Below are positions 13,966-15,120 of a stretch of 15,120 nt of DNA, piece after piece. Numbering within the stretch: the stretch's first letter is position 1; each line of letters starts with the position of its first letter. Where the stretch lies: positions 1 to 15,120 of the forward strand of contig CAAFOY010000050.1 in the NCBI GenBank assembly GCA_900764695.1, given 5' to 3'. The notes beneath the pieces are model-generated. The model was not told where the DNA came from, made no database searches, and saw nothing but the letters and a program-made list of their open reading frames with translations. Made by a program: the position numbers and the translations under genes. Origin of the DNA: Lachnospiraceae bacterium (GTDB taxonomy: Bacteria > Bacillota_A > Clostridia > Lachnospirales > Lachnospiraceae).

Positions 13966-15120
13966 ATGTCTAACAAAAAATTTATCGAATCTATCCCTGT
14001 AGGTCCGCTTGCAATTGTTGCTTTACCTGGAAGTAAAGCTCTCGGAGATAAAGTTGATGCTTATATTTCCGGATGGAGAAGTGAAAGACTTGAAGCTAAA
14101 GAATCACCTATTACCTTCAAAGGATATGTTAAGGATTCTTATCTTCTAAACGTAAGCGTTCCTAGATTTGGTACAGGCGAAGCAAAATGCGCTTTAAAAG
14201 ATACTGTACGTGGTTGTGACCTTTACATCATTGATGATGTTACTAACCACAGTATCGAATACACAGTATGCGGTCAAAAGAATCATATGTCTCCAGATGA
14301 TCATTATGCTGATATCAAGAGAGTTATCGCTGCTGCAAGTGGTAAAGCACGTAAAATTACAGTTATCATGCCTTTCTTATATGAAAGCAGACAGCATAGA
14401 CGTTCATCTAGAGAATCTATGGACTGCGCTGTAATGCTTCAGGAATTAGTAAATATGGGTGTTGATAATATTATTACATTTGACGCTCATGACCCTCGAG
14501 TTAATAATGCAATTCCTATTAGTGGATTTGAGTCAGTTATGCCAACATATCAGTTCATTAAAAACCTTTTAAGAAATGTTCCTGATATTAAACTTGATTC
14601 TGACCATTTAATGATGATCAGCCCTGATGAAGGTGCTATGGGAAGAGTTGTATACTATGCAAACGTTTTAGGTGTTAACATGGGTATGTTCTACAAACGT
14701 CGTGATTATACAAAGGTTGTAGATGGACGTAATCCAATTGTTGCACATGAATATTTAGGGGATTCCGTTGAAGGTAAAGATGTTTTAATTATTGATGATA
14801 TGATTTCTTCCGGTGATAGTATGTTAGACGTAGCTAAACAGCTTAAGAAGAGAAAAGCAAACAGAGTATTTGTTGCTTCTACATTTGGTTTATTTACAAA
14901 TGGTTTAGAGAGATTCGATGAAGCTTATGAACAGGGATTAATTTACAGAGTTATGACTACAAACAGTATTTACCAGACTCCAGAGCTTCTTGAAAAAGAA
15001 TGGTACATCAATGTTGATATAAGCAAATTTACAGCTTTATTCATTGACAGATTAAACCATGACGCATCAATTAGTGACATCTTAAACCCAATTGATAAGA
15101 TTACTAAAAAGATTAATGAA
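13966..15120 (+). CDS. prs: ribose-phosphate pyrophosphokinase (PRPP synthetase), 3' end beyond the window
   Basis: Makes phosphoribosyl pyrophosphate from ribose-5-phosphate and ATP for purine, pyrimidine, His and Trp synthesis. The frame is open for 385 codons to the last base, so the C-terminus is missing. It belongs to a longer subgroup (the classic enzyme is about 315 residues). The flexible catalytic loop reads YESRQHRR (139-146) where classic enzymes have YARQDRK. The metal site reads FDAHDPR (172-178), and the PRPP loop reads IDDMISSGDS (276-285) where classic enzymes have DMIDTGGT. ATG 13966 has a strong GGAGGA 9 nt upstream. It is 20 nt after the helicase-loader gene, so probably the same transcript; an internal promoter was not found. 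Identity as PRPP synthetase is strong; the effect of the variant loops is unknown. Confidence 0.93.
   Translation, partial: MSNKKFIESIPVGPLAIVALPGSKALGDKVDAYISGWRSERLEAKESPITFKGYVKDSYLLNVSVPRFGTGEAKCALKDTVRGCDLYIIDDVTNHSIEYTVCGQKNHMSPDDHYADIKRVIAAASGKARKITVIMPFLYESRQHRRSSRESMDCAVMLQELVNMGVDNIITFDAHDPRVNNAIPISGFESVMPTYQFIKNLLRNVPDIKLDSDHLMMISPDEGAMGRVVYYANVLGVNMGMFYKRRDYTKVVDGRNPIVAHEYLGDSVEGKDVLIIDDMISSGDSMLDVAKQLKKRKANRVFVASTFGLFTNGLERFDEAYEQGLIYRVMTTNSIYQTPELLEKEWYINVDISKFTALFIDRLNHDASISDILNPIDKITKKINE

Noticed and set aside
14210..14434. Plus-strand 74-codon frame near the right end
   Set aside because: It lies inside prs in another frame; prs itself is open to the window end.

Overview
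The window looks like a chromosomal core region of a low-GC anaerobic Firmicute, most likely a Clostridia/Lachnospiraceae relative. The base composition is strongly AT-rich. The gene set includes a GlgC/GlgD pair, SpoVG, a DnaD-domain protein with a DnaC/DnaI-type loader, and a long variant PRPP synthetase. I see no phage, transposase, CRISPR or toxin-antitoxin gene. The order spoVG - pth - mfd, with prs nearby, echoes a group that is conserved near the origin in Bacillus and relatives.

Left edge (1-330): no protein gene. The minus strand carries two near-perfect sigma-A promoters in tandem, followed by a hairpin-rich leader that runs off position 1. I read this as the promoter and leader region of a ribosomal RNA operon whose 16S gene would lie just outside the window. 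This is an inference.

725-6573, all minus: pth, mfd, a SurA/PrsA-like lipoprotein and a divergent short-chain dehydrogenase, probably one transcript, ending at a 13-bp hairpin at 660-700. 6574-6897 is non-coding and holds the spoVG terminator plus inverted repeats.

6898-9641, all minus: glgC, glgD (1-nt overlap) and spoVG, with a clear promoter ahead of glgC and a terminator after spoVG.

9642-10052 is a divergent, T-rich regulatory region. 10053-15120, all plus: murC with a strong terminator, then a 350-bp regulatory region, then a dnaD-like gene, a dnaC/dnaI-like loader gene and prs, which is cut by the window end. The 350-bp region has DnaA-box-like 9-mers (three of them contiguous), a 17-bp direct repeat, a promoter and a leader hairpin.

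The genes cover housekeeping work: cell-wall precursor synthesis (murC), glycogen precursor synthesis (glgC/glgD), transcription-coupled repair (mfd), peptidyl-tRNA recycling (pth), replicative helicase loading (dnaD/dnaC-like) and nucleotide precursor supply (prs). No new system of genes was found. The signals most worth a second look are in the non-coding DNA: the DnaA-box-like cluster before the loader operon, motifs shared between regulatory regions, and the probable rRNA leader.
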